64,000 bases of DNA. Origin: Cristatella mucedo (lineage: Eukaryota; Bryozoa; Phylactolaemata; Cristatellidae). The stretch is taken from the NCBI GenBank assembly GCA_009760855.2, contig WPIO01000128.1, positions 942,001 through 1,006,000 on the forward strand. Reading direction: 5' to 3'. The notes beneath the pieces were generated by a model. The model was not told the origin of the DNA. It saw nothing but the letters and a program-made list of their open reading frames with translations, and did no database searches. Positions 55,302 to 61,761 of this stretch are shown piece after piece; position 1 is the stretch's first letter, and the number at the start of each line of letters is the position of its first letter. The translations under genes were made by a program, and so were the position numbers.

Positions 55302-57140
55302 TCATAAACACAAACATGTGCACACACAAACACAAACATGCGCACATGCACATGCATGCATATATACACAAGCACGCGTAGATACGCTTAGGATATATAC
55401 ATACTATGCAAAGGTGGCATCAATGCACTCTGCAATACAAAGTACCTGTTAGGTAGCCAAGACGTGAGCATGAGGCTATCGTTTAACAGGAACATGTGGC
55501 AATTCTGAAGCCGCACAAATGATTCAGCATCCAGCTCTACCACATCGCCATCATGGACAAGATGTCGCCCTGGCACTTCGATAACATGCTGCAAAAGACA
55601 AACAATACATACAGGTCAAAATGCCACCGGCAATCTACCCAGTTGCCGACTCAACTGTATGCACCTCATCAGTGATGGAAGAACATCCCCAGACATAGGG
55701 CGAAGCACACAGGAGGAGGCATGGAAGGCATGGAGCGCTGGTGCTGAGCTGCAAACTCACCGAGCAGCCCTCCACTTTCTCGATGAGGAAGGCCAGGTTC
55801 TTTCTCGAGTCGTCGTCATCAGGGGACTCTTTGGGAAGCTCGGCTGCAAGTGAAAGCAAGCCAGGGTAATGCTTGCTTGGGACAAAAACAGTCCGACCAA
55901 AAAATATGCAAAATGACACAACGACTAGAATCGATTCAAAGCATGCCTGACAGGAGAATGTTCCAACAACTGCTTGAGTTGGTCGACCTATGAAGAGCAC
56001 TACGATGAACATCATAAAAGGATAGAGCTGGCAGCCTAAGCTGCTCGCCGTAACTTCATACATGCTGTTTTGTGAACCGTACCTTTCTTCGAGGCAATCG
56101 AAGTTTCCATCATGCACGTCATTATGTTTTTCTGCTCTGTCAGCATGTGATTTAACTGGTACATCTCTCCTTCCAGAACTATAATGAAAGAACGATAAAC
56201 AGTAATCCTGTGGTGCTCTATGCAGGATCAACACAACCTCTAAATTCCAAAAGTATAATCCCAAGTTAGGGTCGTAGCCATCAAAATTTGCTATGGATAA
56301 TGTGAATTTCCATACAAAGCTATATTTTACATCAGCTAGCAGACCTTATAAGGAAAACTATGCTAGCTTGTTGCGAAAAGTAAACTACCCAAAATTCATG
56401 GAAGACCATAATACAATAAACGCAGTGAGAGTTTTATACTTCTCACAGCAAATAAATCACAATTATTTCTGTAATATTACCCAGATATAAGTCTCGAAAC
56501 ATAGCTAGTTTACTAAGCAAATTAAGAGATAACCGTGGAGACGCACTGCACCGCAAATATGGTCTCATATTTTTCACCGCTGTGCTACATAGGATGTACA
56601 AAATACAGCTTGTCAACGGTAACGCACGAGCCAGCTAACAGCTTTTTCGTGTTAACAAAGGCATACTGGATATTTCTTTCGCCGTATCGATGAACTGCTG
56701 ATAATTGGCGTAGACACTCTTCTTAAGTTCGCGGGCCGTGCTATCTGCTAGCTCCTGGATCCTACGGCGGGTCTCCAGCAGCTCGTCCGATGTCGACTCG
56801 GTCCCTTCGGATGCGATGGCATTCACATCTGCAAGCATAGTTAAATACACGACCCGGTGGCACACGCCCAGAGCGAGCAATGACCTACAGGGGATACATT
56901 GAGAAGCAACGCTGCTATGGAGCACAGTGCAGTATCAGTTGAGATTCTGAAGAAACTTTTAACAGTTGGCAGTGATTAGCCAACGCTTGAGATTACATGC
57001 CGGGACTGGAGGCTATCAACAAACGCGAAAATCGTGCGTTCGATGACAAACCACGGTATAGGTGCTGGTACGTGGCTCTACTTACACTGCTCGGCGTCGA
57101 AATCTTCTCGTGTCAGCTTGTTCAACAGTCGACTATCCAT
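32656..57140 (-). CDS. EXOC8: Exocyst complex component 8 (Exo84), complete 15-exon gene
   Basis: EXOC8/Exo84 is one of the eight exocyst subunits, which tether secretory vesicles to the plasma membrane. Its PH domain binds the small GTPase Ral in animals. The exons, from 57140-57086 to 32799-32656, join to 2127 nt and 708 aa (human about 725). In order: a Vps51-like N-terminal helix (RRRIQELADST, YANYQQFIDTAKEIS; residues ~30-72), EMYQLNHMLTEQK, the PH region (~120-245: LIEKVEGC, GRHLVHDGD, LLNDSLMLTSWLP, LYELDSLAVVN, VLMFPDTR), an acidic NPF-containing linker, LQELPEDLDV and IAQRDFEGAVD (~325-346), then the helical Exo84 C-terminal domain. All 14 introns are GT-AG and every phase agrees. 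The start ATG has A at -3 and G at +4. No frameshift or internal stop. The human gene has an uninterrupted coding region, so this intron count is noteworthy. Confidence 0.96.
33235..33500. repeat. Two ~88-bp direct repeats flanking a LINE-A tail
   Basis: 33235-33325 and 33413-33500 both read TTTCCCGAGT, CGAAGCTCA, AATAAGTGTC, GGTTG and TAAAGGAGGT with scattered differences. The LINE-A end lies exactly between them. A shorter, weaker third copy may follow at 33505-33570. Confidence 0.7.
33326..33412 (+). mobile_element. LINE-A 3' tail
   Basis: TTTGCAGCAAATGTAAAGTG, a hairpin reading AGAGATTGAGTTCTCC, a mutated GGCATTTTATCAAGTGC and an (ATT)n tail. Confidence 0.75.
34262..34385 (-). mobile_element. 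SINE1 copy, minus strand
   Basis: The minus strand reads a shortened tRNA-like head with GGGCTCGAGCGC, GTGAAGTGCC, AGAGATTACGTTCTCT and GGGGCGCTATACAAATA. The first bases of the head are altered. Confidence 0.65.
34890..35342. repeat. Long pyrimidine-rich tract ending in (CT)n
   Basis: About 450 bp that is mostly C and T on the plus strand, passing into almost pure (CT)n at 35288-35340. The 184-codon plus frame across it is composition-driven. It lies just downstream of the EXOC8 exon 14 donor, so the transcript carries a purine-rich stretch here. Confidence 0.8.
35397..35587 (-). CDS. EXOC8: EXOC8 exon 14
   Basis: Encodes residues 598-661: DDVWLSLTNTSVQF, then LLAFLDDLLKLAQPSVQRIV, IEVSLHSVKFIKQ. 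It aligns with the GDDCWVNLS-to-FIRQ part of the family. Phase 1 in, 0 out; acceptor CGTTGCAG. Confidence 0.92.
36460..36600 (+). mobile_element. Decayed LINE-A 3' UTR
   Basis: TTTGTCCTTTGTATG, GTGTATGCTGAAACTGTGC and ACCATATTTTCTCGTGTTTG follow the LINE-A 3' UTR order (compare 42110-42240). The hairpin is not preserved. Confidence 0.4.
38126..38160. repeat. (ATT)n tract
   Basis: A run of ATT units followed by an imperfect AT-rich end. No LINE-A sequence is evident beside it. Confidence 0.85.
38432..38565 (+). mobile_element. SINE2-like copy
   Basis: AAAGGTGCTTACAATTTTCG, then GACCAAGGTACTAGATTCGA (B-box-like), a body with CAGCTGAGGCTTTCTCCAGC. It resembles 54545-54675 but is mutated. Confidence 0.4.
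38870..40560 (+). pseudogene. LINE-B RT pseudogene, long copy, with nested LINE-A end
   Basis: The most 5'-complete LINE-B copy. Read with frameshifts, it passes through the RT N-terminal motif (SSKLLPSFPSS, from a NYRPVSLLPF-type block), LLDISTAFKTADYNILIE (finger/palm motif), LFSVYTQPLGEVIK, and YRFYADHTRQ (the YADD box with D mutated to H). It continues through the thumb and C-terminal parts to the 3' UTR. It is interrupted at 40046-40237 by a LINE-A 3' end. Many stops make it inactive. Confidence 0.75.
40046..40237 (+). mobile_element. LINE-A 3' end nested in LINE-B
   Basis: CCCACTAACCACACTTGCAT, CATGCTGACCCTGTGCATG, CATCAAATGTAAAGCGC, a hairpin reading AGAGATTGAGTTCTCT and an (ATT)-rich tail. 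ATAAA stands on both sides where other LINE-B copies have a single ATAAA, consistent with a short target duplication. Confidence 0.75.
40572..40677 (-). CDS. EXOC8: EXOC8 exon 13
   Basis: Encodes residues 563-598: EDQWTPSSFENK, MNAFLDKMINMGFQDIENY. It aligns with the EEMW-to-NFEQYTG stretch of the family. The donor GTATGTATG lies in a CATA-rich repeat contributed by the end of the LINE-B copy. Confidence 0.9.
40985..42345 (+). pseudogene. LINE-A reverse transcriptase, longest open copy
   Basis: A 5'-truncated non-LTR retrotransposon of the CR1/L2 type. The frame opens before 41000 with VLLERLSSRLGITGTALQWF, then has one in-frame TAG in LSGRL*SID at about 41103. From 41115 it is open for 333 codons: YGVPQGSVLGPVLF, FHFYADDTQLY (the catalytic YADD), LKLNDDKTNLLVMG, LGVIFQSDLSLDDHI, the LDFCSSLLTGLP and LHWLPVKQRIDFK thumb blocks, FGDRAFSSYAPKAWNSLP and the C-terminal LFRTAFSGSL. 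A 3' UTR, the hairpin AGAGATTAAGTTCTCT and an (ATT)n tail end it. It is antisense to EXOC8, inside intron 12. The endonuclease and RT N-terminus are missing, so it cannot move on its own. Confidence 0.92.
42360..43475 (+). pseudogene. LINE-A copy: endonuclease remnant joined to RT C-terminus
   Basis: 42393-42700 reads VMAVTYRPLGTKF and FVLSDFNMHFDES then LSARHLKCW, the YRPPG and GDFN-H-D motifs of an apurinic-type LINE endonuclease. From about 42725 it continues with the LINE-A C-terminal segment, the 3' UTR and a mutated hairpin AGAGACTGAGTTCTCT with an (ATT)-like tail. The central RT, including YADD, is missing, so this is an internal deletion derivative. Confidence 0.7.
43700..43819 (-). 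CDS. EXOC8: EXOC8 exon 12
   Basis: Encodes residues 523-562: LSSSGLELTFLFNSLVSADV, then KVPFLEALRHRAL. It aligns with the GLDLTFIIHALL segment of the family. Phase 0 on both sides. Confidence 0.92.
44033..44344 (-). CDS. EXOC8: EXOC8 exon 11
   Basis: Encodes residues 419-522, the largest exon: ASQLFLQSR, LRQLKIEGATSLYIRRIC, GFVVWARREL, FGRQVFSS, STVADCVQSARTACSQ. It is a highly conserved block of the Exo84 C-terminal helical domain. Acceptor CGTTCTAG, donor GTATGG; phase 0 on both sides. Confidence 0.95.
44629..44773 (-). CDS. EXOC8: EXOC8 exon 10
   Basis: Encodes residues 370-418: TRIDHRVKQLTDILVKELQ, ERTLRGGPTASRNAVAQLIR, LGKSAQ. The LRGGP and QLIRLG motifs are hallmarks of the family. 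Acceptor TTTTTCAG, donor GTGAAG. Confidence 0.95.
44774..47153 (-). other. EXOC8: EXOC8 intron 9
   Basis: About 2.4 kb with GTGGGT donor. 44774-45850 shows nothing recognisable; the rest is a LINE-A copy and a CA-rich bit. Confidence 0.75.
45855..46745 (-). pseudogene. LINE-A RT C-terminal copy, minus strand
   Basis: It follows the order of 50310-51245 on the minus strand: hairpin remnant, TGTCAGCATGCATAAGCAC UTR, then the GDRAFSS, thumb and LDDH segments. Heavily mutated. Same direction as EXOC8. Confidence 0.65.
47154..47208 (-). CDS. EXOC8: EXOC8 exon 9 (55-nt small exon)
   Basis: Encodes residues 352-370: ANQALTQSQKSAPQLREH plus a split Arg. CTTTTTTGCAG precedes it and GTGGGTG follows. 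It was found because exon 8 ends in phase 1 and exon 10 begins in phase 2, needing a linker that reads like the family's LNHYLED-to-ELRAKV stretch. This exon supplies both. Confidence 0.88.
47366..47535. repeat. CA-rich imperfect repeat
   Basis: Many short ACAC runs with CATA and CATTC interruptions. Confidence 0.75.
47620..47700 (-). mobile_element. LINE-A tail fragment
   Basis: A (ACT)n run, then TAGCACCCTCAGAGAACTGA, ATCTCTGTATAAG and ATTACAGATGTTGCATA: the minus-strand LINE-A end, 5' truncated soon after the hairpin. Confidence 0.6.
49571..49650. repeat. Perfect 39-bp tandem duplication (period 41)
   Basis: AATTCAAGTTGAAGTTTTAA and the following GCATTCCAATTTCTGAGTC occur twice, exactly, inside a LINE-A copy. 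Confidence 0.9.
49880..49935. repeat. (GA)n microsatellite inside LINE-A
   Basis: A pure GA run of about 50 bp, located where LINE-A normally encodes the stretch before YADD. Confidence 0.95.
50310..51245 (-). pseudogene. LINE-A RT C-terminal copy, minus strand
   Basis: An (ATT)n tail at 50310-50342, a hairpin reading AGAGATTTAGTTCTCT, the 3' UTR, and the C-terminal coding part up to the LDDH segment. It includes a small duplication of TTAGATGTGGTATCCCTG at about 51029 and 51064. Frame broken in several places; 5' truncated. Confidence 0.75.
51634..51822 (-). CDS. EXOC8: EXOC8 exon 8
   Basis: Encodes residues 289-351: PFDDEEEDSQSE, SSLNPFDVAGNLERYY, LQELPEDLDV and IAQRDFEGAVDRIEK. It holds the best-conserved stretch of the protein. 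With the last residue of exon 7 it forms one NPF motif (288-290); a second is at 309-311. Confidence 0.95.
51885..51935 (+). mobile_element. LINE-A tail fragment in EXOC8 intron 7
   Basis: TTTGCAGCAAATGTAAAGTG, CGAGATTAAGTTCTCT, GAAGGAGCTACACAG. It lies inside the 205-bp intron 7, so this intron is partly retrotransposon-derived. Confidence 0.65.
52028..52199 (-). CDS. EXOC8: EXOC8 exon 7
   Basis: Encodes residues 232-288: RQWLDILEEAKKKKAARDKA, then an Ala/Pro-rich linker and KLSN. The first part is the end of the PH-domain helix and a basic coiled stretch; the linker is poorly conserved in the family. Confidence 0.9.
52745..52850 (+). repeat. 106-bp direct repeat, copy 1
   Basis: Starts TGGCTCCCGAGAAAACGAAA and ends GTCTTAAGATCGG. 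It differs from copy 2 (54276-54381) at about two positions. Confidence 0.9.
53060..53125 (-). mobile_element. LINE-A tail fragment
   Basis: AGTAAAGCAGCCTAAGACAA, CTAAATCTATATCCAGGTGC and TTTACATATGCTGAAGG: a decayed minus-strand LINE-A/SINE1 end. Confidence 0.45.
53487..53615 (+). mobile_element. LINE-B 3' end
   Basis: GTTGGCTCCCGAATGCATAC, CGAAAACCGCTTAGGCTGTG, TACAAAACTCTCCTACG and a short (ACATT)n tail. The shortest LINE-B copy in the window. Confidence 0.75.
53869..54022 (-). CDS. EXOC8: EXOC8 exon 6
   Basis: Encodes residues 180-231: RRGPMRYKYQALYELDSLAV, VNAKDIGPIKNAFKVLMF, then the PDTRVYQTDN strand. It is the core of the PH domain. Acceptor GCCTGTAG, donor GTGAGT; phase 2 in, 0 out. 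Confidence 0.95.
54168..54270 (+). mobile_element. SINE2 copy
   Basis: GAGGTCGTGGGTACGAATCC (B-box region), then TGTATTGCCTGAAGC, GTGATAGCTGCAAAGGCTC. The head is truncated. The 106-bp repeat copy follows within six bases. Confidence 0.55.
54276..54381 (+). repeat. 106-bp direct repeat, copy 2
   Basis: Same sequence as 52745-52850 with about two differences. The pair flanks EXOC8 exon 6. Confidence 0.9.
54545..54675 (+). mobile_element. SINE2 copy
   Basis: An A-box-like TCTTAGCCCAGGGG, B-box-like GAGTTCGAGTCC, then CTGGTGATCTTATATTGCCC and TGTGATGATAGCTG. It matches 8796-8930 in order. Confidence 0.6.
54771..54797. repeat. (AAT)n tract with decayed LINE-A end
   Basis: An AAT run followed, up to about 54880, by a mutated minus-strand LINE-A end (ATAGATCAAAATATCTATCC and AGGCACTTTAAAAC). 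Confidence 0.55.
55140..55298. repeat. (ACACACAGAG)n satellite ending in (CA)n
   Basis: About 12 units of ACACACAGAGAC-type repeats, then about 38 bp of pure CA. It lies in EXOC8 intron 5, about 150 bases from exon 5. Cys/Val frames on the minus strand are artefacts. Confidence 0.95.
55446..55588 (-). CDS. EXOC8: EXOC8 exon 5
   Basis: Encodes residues 133-180: HVIEVPGRHLVHDGDVVELD, FVRLQNCHMFLLNDSLML, TSWLPN. This is the first half of the PH domain and aligns closely with the family. Acceptor TTTTGCAG. Confidence 0.95.
55761..55843 (-). CDS. EXOC8: EXOC8 exon 4
   Basis: Encodes residues 105-132: AELPKESPDDDDSRKN, LAFLIEKVEGCS. The acidic linker leads into the PH region. Phase 1 in, 0 out. 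Confidence 0.93.
56083..56178 (-). CDS. EXOC8: EXOC8 exon 3
   Basis: Encodes residues 73-104: ILEGEMYQLNHMLTEQKN, MTCMMETSIASKK. It aligns with the YLESEMYQLSHLLTEQK helix of the family. Phase 1 on both sides. Confidence 0.93.
56667..56828 (-). CDS. EXOC8: EXOC8 exon 2
   Basis: Encodes residues 19-72: YVNAIASEG, ELLETRRRIQELADSTAREL, KKSVYANYQQFIDTAKEIS. The split codon gives the Tyr-Val that the family has at this point, which fixes both splice sites. Acceptor TGCTTGCAG, donor GTATGC. Confidence 0.95.
57086..57140 (-). CDS. EXOC8: EXOC8 exon 1 (start codon)
   Basis: Encodes MDSRLLNKLTREDFDAEQ plus one base. ATG is at 57140-57138 in a good context (AGTATGG). Donor GTAAGT. DFDAEQ aligns with the family's FEARLY. 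Confidence 0.9.
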
Positions 57141-57330
57141 ACTAAGCAATTAACGACAGCGAGGGTCGGCCGGCAACGTTAAGGCGCCGCGATGGGAAGC
57201 GGCTGGGGGACTCGGATGCGGAAACGGAAGTCGTACAATGTTATGGCGAGCTAATGATTCGCTATTCGCCGGCGTCCGTAACCTGGGACCGGAAGCGAGT
57301 GCTGGTGTATTGACATTCGGTCTAAGCCCT
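57141..57330 (-). promoter_or_regulatory. EXOC8: Probable EXOC8 promoter region
   Basis: CpG-rich sequence just upstream of the start codon, without a TATA box. A GGAAACGGAAGTC motif (ETS-like on the plus strand) lies at about 57220. Location and composition only. Confidence 0.3.
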
Positions 57331-57458
57331 TGCTCTGTATGCGTGCGCCCTTTTTTTTCTAGAGGCCAGCTGCTACTATTAGTAAAATCACCGTGTTCAC
57401 GACGCTTGCGTGGAGCACACAGGGTTGCTTCGTATGTGCTATATGCGGGAGTCTTTTA

Positions 57459-57980
57459 CTGTTGCAACGCAGAAGGCTCGGCGTAGTAGGCTTGGCCTGC
57501 CGCTTACCTAGCGGCGTAACCTAGCGCCTAATGCGGTTCAGTGCGCGCCTACGCGCAATAAGCAGGCCGCCAATAAACGAGCGTTTCCGGCGCTGACCTA
57601 CTTACCGCTACCAAAGGGGTCTGAGTCTGCCGCGTGATTTGGAAAGCGAGACACACAAATTGGGGATTTAGCTGAGCTTTATTCGCAAGGGCACAAAGTC
57701 ACTGCGCGTCTAGCTCAGTTTTATATCCACACTCCTCACACGCTCTCAACAGCACAAGCGCCCTTTGCGGAGGGAATTTGTCCCCGCACTTAGGCTACCT
57801 AAGTCTATTGTTGGGAACGACCCAAATAAGACGAGGAGCCCGAACCGGAGCCTAGATCCTGACTGGAGAACTAGGGCTCCGCTTCCACCTTCATGGCAGG
57901 AATACCTCACACACCACCTCAAGCACTCTTACGGAGGAAACACGTTTCAACACTTCGGCTACCTGCATCTCTAGGGGGAA
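57459..57980 (-). mobile_element. LTR-like repeat module, copy 1
   Basis: Read on the minus strand: a TATA-like GGATATAAAACTG at 57715-57730, then an AATAAA about 40 bases on (at about 57680), then a CpG-rich stretch with the stem GCCGCTAGGTAAGCGGC, ending near AACAGTA. This looks like U3-R-U5. It shares long stretches with 59317-59640. No gag, pol or primer site was found, so the LTR reading is an inference. Confidence 0.45.
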
Positions 57981-58260
57981 TGGCCTAAACAGACGAAGGT
58001 GCCCGAACCAACGGAATATCTCACCCACCACACCAACTACGTCTAGCTCGCACCGCAAATCCTTTTGCCGAGACCGCGTGCGAGCGCGCACACACACAGC
58101 ACAAAAGAAACAAAACATAAAATGCTAGCTCGGGCACGAGACTACCGTATTCGGTGAAGTCCACCGAATCCTCCTAGTGCCGTCTCGTCCTGTCCCGTCA
58201 ATCGCCGGCGAACAGCCCACCCTCCTCCCTGGCTTTCAGAGTGTCGTTTGGTTCACCCAT
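57981..58260. repeat. Module C, copy 1
   Basis: TACGTCTAGCTCGCACC, GCCGAGACC, GCGCGCACACACA, ATTCGGTGAAGTCCACCGAA, then AATCGCCGGCGAACAGCCC. Two further copies are at 60090-60310 and 60965-61190. Confidence 0.8.
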
Positions 58261-58377
58261 CAGAGAGCCAGCCGATGAATAACGCCAACGGTTTATCGCA
58301 CAAGGCACAAAGCAGCAAGACGCACGACTGCCTTCGCCCCCTTCTCACACTCGAGTCGCCCCTCCTCCACTCCTCCG

Positions 58378-58535
58378 GTCCACCATCTCACCACCAGCAG
58401 GTTACCGGCCTATGTATATACCACATCGCAGGCGGACCAAAGCTGTGCACCGGCCGACCCAGATGGTGAATCCACCATCTGGCCACCAGCGGGTTACCGG
58501 CCTGTGTCCATGCCACATCGCAGGCTCATCAGAGG
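58378..58535. repeat. Two-copy direct repeat, ~55 bp
   Basis: CCACCATCT, GGTTACCGGCCT and CCACATCGCAGGC occur at 58380-58435 and again at 58478-58532. Confidence 0.75.
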
Positions 58536-59316
58536 AGCCGGCATACACATGTAACCGCGCAGAAGCTCGTCCCCCGGCTCTCTACCGGTGGACTGTGTGA
58601 TGCAGTTCTGCGGTGCGGTTAAAACACAGGCGGCCACAAATGGGTGCCGAAAGCAACAGTTTATTGTAGGCCTGTTCGTAGCGGTTACGCGCCGGCGCAA
58701 GCGCTTTACGCGGCGCGCACCGGACCAACGGGGTTAACTGCTCGAACTCCCGAAGTCTGAGTATGTACCCAGGCTGGGTTCGGTTGGCTGGGACCGGACG
58801 GCTATAGTGAGGGTTAGGGTCTTTGGGTCACCGGCTAACCCGGGGTCGGACCCTACGGCATGGCCGGATGTATGCGGTGACGTGAGGTCACCGGGGCTCT
58901 TGGGAAAGGGAAGTTGGCCCAGTAAGTCGTGGTGTTGGAGGCTCCCTGTCTCGCCGAGTTATGCACCTGGATTCGTGCAGGCGTGCTCCGGCGATGCTGC
59001 CACGCACGCAAGGGAACTAGTACCCAAGGCCCGAGCGGAGCTGGATAGCTCGCTCGTTGTTGACTTGTTTATACCGCGTCCCCCGTGTAGCGTGTTCGTG
59101 ACCCCCGTGTGTTGGCGTCTTTCGGTGGAAGCTTACGACTGTGGTAGTTGTCGAATCGGACTAGCCAGCAGTTACTCAGCCAGCCGGGTTTTGGACGGCG
59201 TACGGTCGTACTGTTGGATTCGGAGTCGGTACAACGACAGGACTGCAGAAGCCGACTGACCCCAACTAACACGTTTGCTCGCGCTTGCTGCGTCGTCTTG
59301 CGCCCCCGTAGTGTAC
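58536..59316. other. Sequence between the repeat modules
   Basis: CpG-rich. The minus strand has an AATAAA at about 58663. The plus frame 58807-59259 (150 codons) has no recognisable domain. It could be the internal part of a non-autonomous LTR element bounded by the modules on either side. Confidence 0.35.
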
Positions 59317-59640
59317 TGTAACGCCGAAGGCTCGGCGGGGTAGGCTTGACCTGCCGCTTACCTAGCGGCGTAGCCTATTGCCTAATGCCGTTCGGTGCGC
59401 GCCTACGCGTAATAAGCTAGCCGCCACGAAACGAGCGTTTCTGGCGCTAACCTGTTTACCGTTACTAAAGGGGGTCGTGAGTCCGCGGCGTGAATCGGAA
59501 GCGAGACACACAGATTGGGGATTTTACTGAACTTTATTCGCAAGCGCACAAAGTCGCTGCGCGTCTAGATCAGCTTTATCTCCACACTCCTCGCACGTTC
59601 TCAGCTACACCAACACTCTCGCGGAGGGAATACTCCTCCA
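59317..59640 (-). mobile_element. LTR-like repeat module, copy 2
   Basis: Starts at TGTAACGCCGAAGGCTCGGC on the plus strand, so the minus strand ends GTTACA. It shares the GCCGCTTACCTAGCGGC stem, the AATAAA and GACGCGCAGYGACTTTGTGC with copy 1. The clean TGTAAC end supports an LTR boundary. Confidence 0.45.
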
Positions 59641-60100
59641 CACTAAGCGCGTCCCGGACCCTAAACCCTAACCGGTGAACTAGGAATCCGTTCCCACCTG
59701 TGCCGAGGGAATACTCCAAACACGCCAACGTTAACACTCCTGCGGAGGGATTACTTCTCTACACTAAAGCGCGAACCGGAGTCTAAACCCTACCCGGAGA
59801 ACTAGAACTCGGTTTCCAACAGTGCGGCAGGAATACTCCACACACGCCACTTCAAGCATTCTTGCGGAGGAAATACTTCTCCACACTGGGGCTGCTTACG
59901 TGTATAATGGGAAACGACCCGAATAGACGGAGCCCGAACCAGATTCTAAACCCTGACTGGAGAACTAGAACTCGGTTTCCAAAAGTGCGGCAGGAATACT
60001 CCACACACGCCAACTCAAGCACTCCTGCGGAGGAAATACTTCTCCACACTGACGCGCGAACCGGAGCCTAAACCCTAACTGGGGAACTAGGGCTCCACAC
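59640..60100. repeat. Minisatellite, ~100-130 bp units
   Basis: Repeated AACTAGAACTCGGTTTCCAA, GTGCGGCAGGAATACTCCAC, ACACGCCA, TGCGGAGGAAATACTTCTCC and TCTAAACCCT. About three to four units of unequal length; a related unit lies at 60847-60965. Confidence 0.8.
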
Positions 60101-60535
60101 ACGCCAACTACGCCTAGCTCGCACCGGCAAATCCCTATGCCGAGACCACGGGCTAGCGCGCACACACAAAACACGAAAGAACACACAAAATGCCAGCTCG
60201 GGCGCGATACGACCATATTCGGTGGAGTTCCACCGAATCCTCCTAGCGCTGTCTCGTCCTGTTCCGTCAATCGCCGGCGAACAGCCCGCCCTCCTCCCTC
60301 GCTTTCAGAGAAACGTGTGCAACGGCGTCGAAGCCGGACCAAAGACAAAAGACCGTAAGACCAAGAGCGAGCGTCGCTCGACTCTTAAATACCTAGCTGA
60401 AACAATGGGGCAAGAGCTTAGTGGTATTGAGCCCGGACACCTTGGCCCATTACGGAAAGGAATTACTACCGTCCCCAGGCCACTGGAAGGGCATCTCCGT
60501 CCAGCTTGAATGGCGAATGGGTTCCAGACGATTCT
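60090..60535. repeat. Modules C and D, copy 2
   Basis: Module C as above, then D: CAATGGGGCAAGAGCTTAG, CTCCGTCCAGCTTGAATGGC and TTCCAGACGATTCTTTC. It matches 60965-61415 along its length, about 870 bases downstream. Confidence 0.85.
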
Positions 60536-60846
60536 TTCTTGGAAAGAGGGAAGGCGGGGGTTGACAGGCCAGCCAACGTCTATCAGCAGCTTCCGCGAGT
60601 ATCGGACCAATTCTAGAGGTCGATCGCCGCCGCTCGTCTCAGAGCTTCCTGGCCTGCTCCTAAGCGCTTCCTCTTTAACCGCACTGACGCTCCTCTCTGG
60701 CTCACTGCTCCAGGACAAAGGGTCTCTAGCCCGCCGCCGAACAGCTCTTGTTCGCGCTAAAATTCAGCCAAGGCCAGCAGGGCGCTACAGTACTGTGTAT
60801 AGGACCCTCCCTGTAGACTTGTTTAGTTCCCCCGTTGTTGTTGGCC
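60536..60846. other. Unassigned insert between repeat copies
   Basis: Present after copy 2 of module D but absent after copy 3. No domain recognised in its frames. Confidence 0.4.
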
Positions 60847-61415
60847 ACCTCAAGCACTCTTGTGGAGGAAAAACGTCTCCACACTTACGCTACTTACATC
60901 TATACTGGGGAACGACCCAAATAGACGGAGCTCAAACTGGAGCGTAAACCCTAACCGGAGAACTAGGACTCCACACACGCCAACTACGCCTAGCTTGCAC
61001 CGGCAAATCCCTATGCCGAGACCACGTGCTAGCGCGCACACACAAAACACGAAAAAACACAGAATGCCAGCTCGGGCGCGATACGACCGTATTCGGCGGA
61101 GTCCACCGAATCCTCCTAGCACTGTCTTGTCCTGTTTCGCCCATCGTCGGCGGACAGCCCGCCCTCCTCCCTCGCTTTCAGAGAAACGAGTCCGACGGCG
61201 TCGAAGCGCGGAGCCGGACCAAAGACAATAGACCATAAGGCCAAGAGCGAGCGTCGCTCGACTTCTAAATACCTAACTGAGACAATGGGGAAAGAGCTTA
61301 GTGGTATTGGGCCCGATAGCCCGGCCCAATAAGGCAAGGAATCAATACCGTCAGTAGGCCACTCGAAGGGCACCTCTGTCCAGCTTGAATGGCGAATTGG
61401 TTCCAGACGATTCTT
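60847..61415. repeat. Minisatellite unit plus modules C and D, copy 3
   Basis: CACCTCAAGCACTCTTGTGG, CGTCTCCACACTTACG, then module C with ATTCGGCGGAGTCCACCGAA, then module D. The short hairpin ATTCGG-CCGAAT is kept in all three copies of C. Confidence 0.85.
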
Positions 61416-61761
61416 TCACCCACAAAATTTAACTCAATTGTTCACACGTGTTCTCATGCAATGAATTGCAATTGACTGTAACGGCCCGGTCCTATACCAC
61501 AATCCACCTCAATTTGCCGAAATCCGCTTCAATCCGATACAGAGTGACCAGAGTGTGTACACCAGAAGCTCTAATTATGAATGCATGCTGATCTACTCTT
61601 CGGTTATTGTGTACTCGCATAACTTATGTAATCGCCTCCGCCATTCTGCAGCAATGCACTGCAACCGACTGCAACTGCCCGGGCCAATACCCTAATGTAC
61701 AGCAATCTGATGCGAAATGCCCGGAAATCGGTTTCGCAATGCTTCAATTTGGAATGCATGC
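61416..61761. repeat. GCAAT/ATTGC-word repeat region, left flank
   Basis: Words such as GCAATGCAC, GGCCAATACC and GAAATCGG recur. 61640-61770 resembles 63790-63930 in direct orientation. Confidence 0.5.

Larger units (their letters stand above)
54023..55445 (-). other. EXOC8: EXOC8 intron 5
   Basis: About 1.4 kb with GTACTT donor. Contains two SINE2 copies, copy 2 of the 106-bp repeat, an (AAT)n tract and a long CA/ACACAG satellite. Confidence 0.8.

Noticed and set aside
54897-55452. Cys/Val-rich and His/Thr-rich frames
   Set aside because: Translations of the ACACACAG satellite.
58806-58822. GGGTTAGGGT and scattered CCCTAA words, possible telomeric repeat
   Set aside because: Only 1-2 units each, embedded in the minisatellite unit; not a telomeric array.
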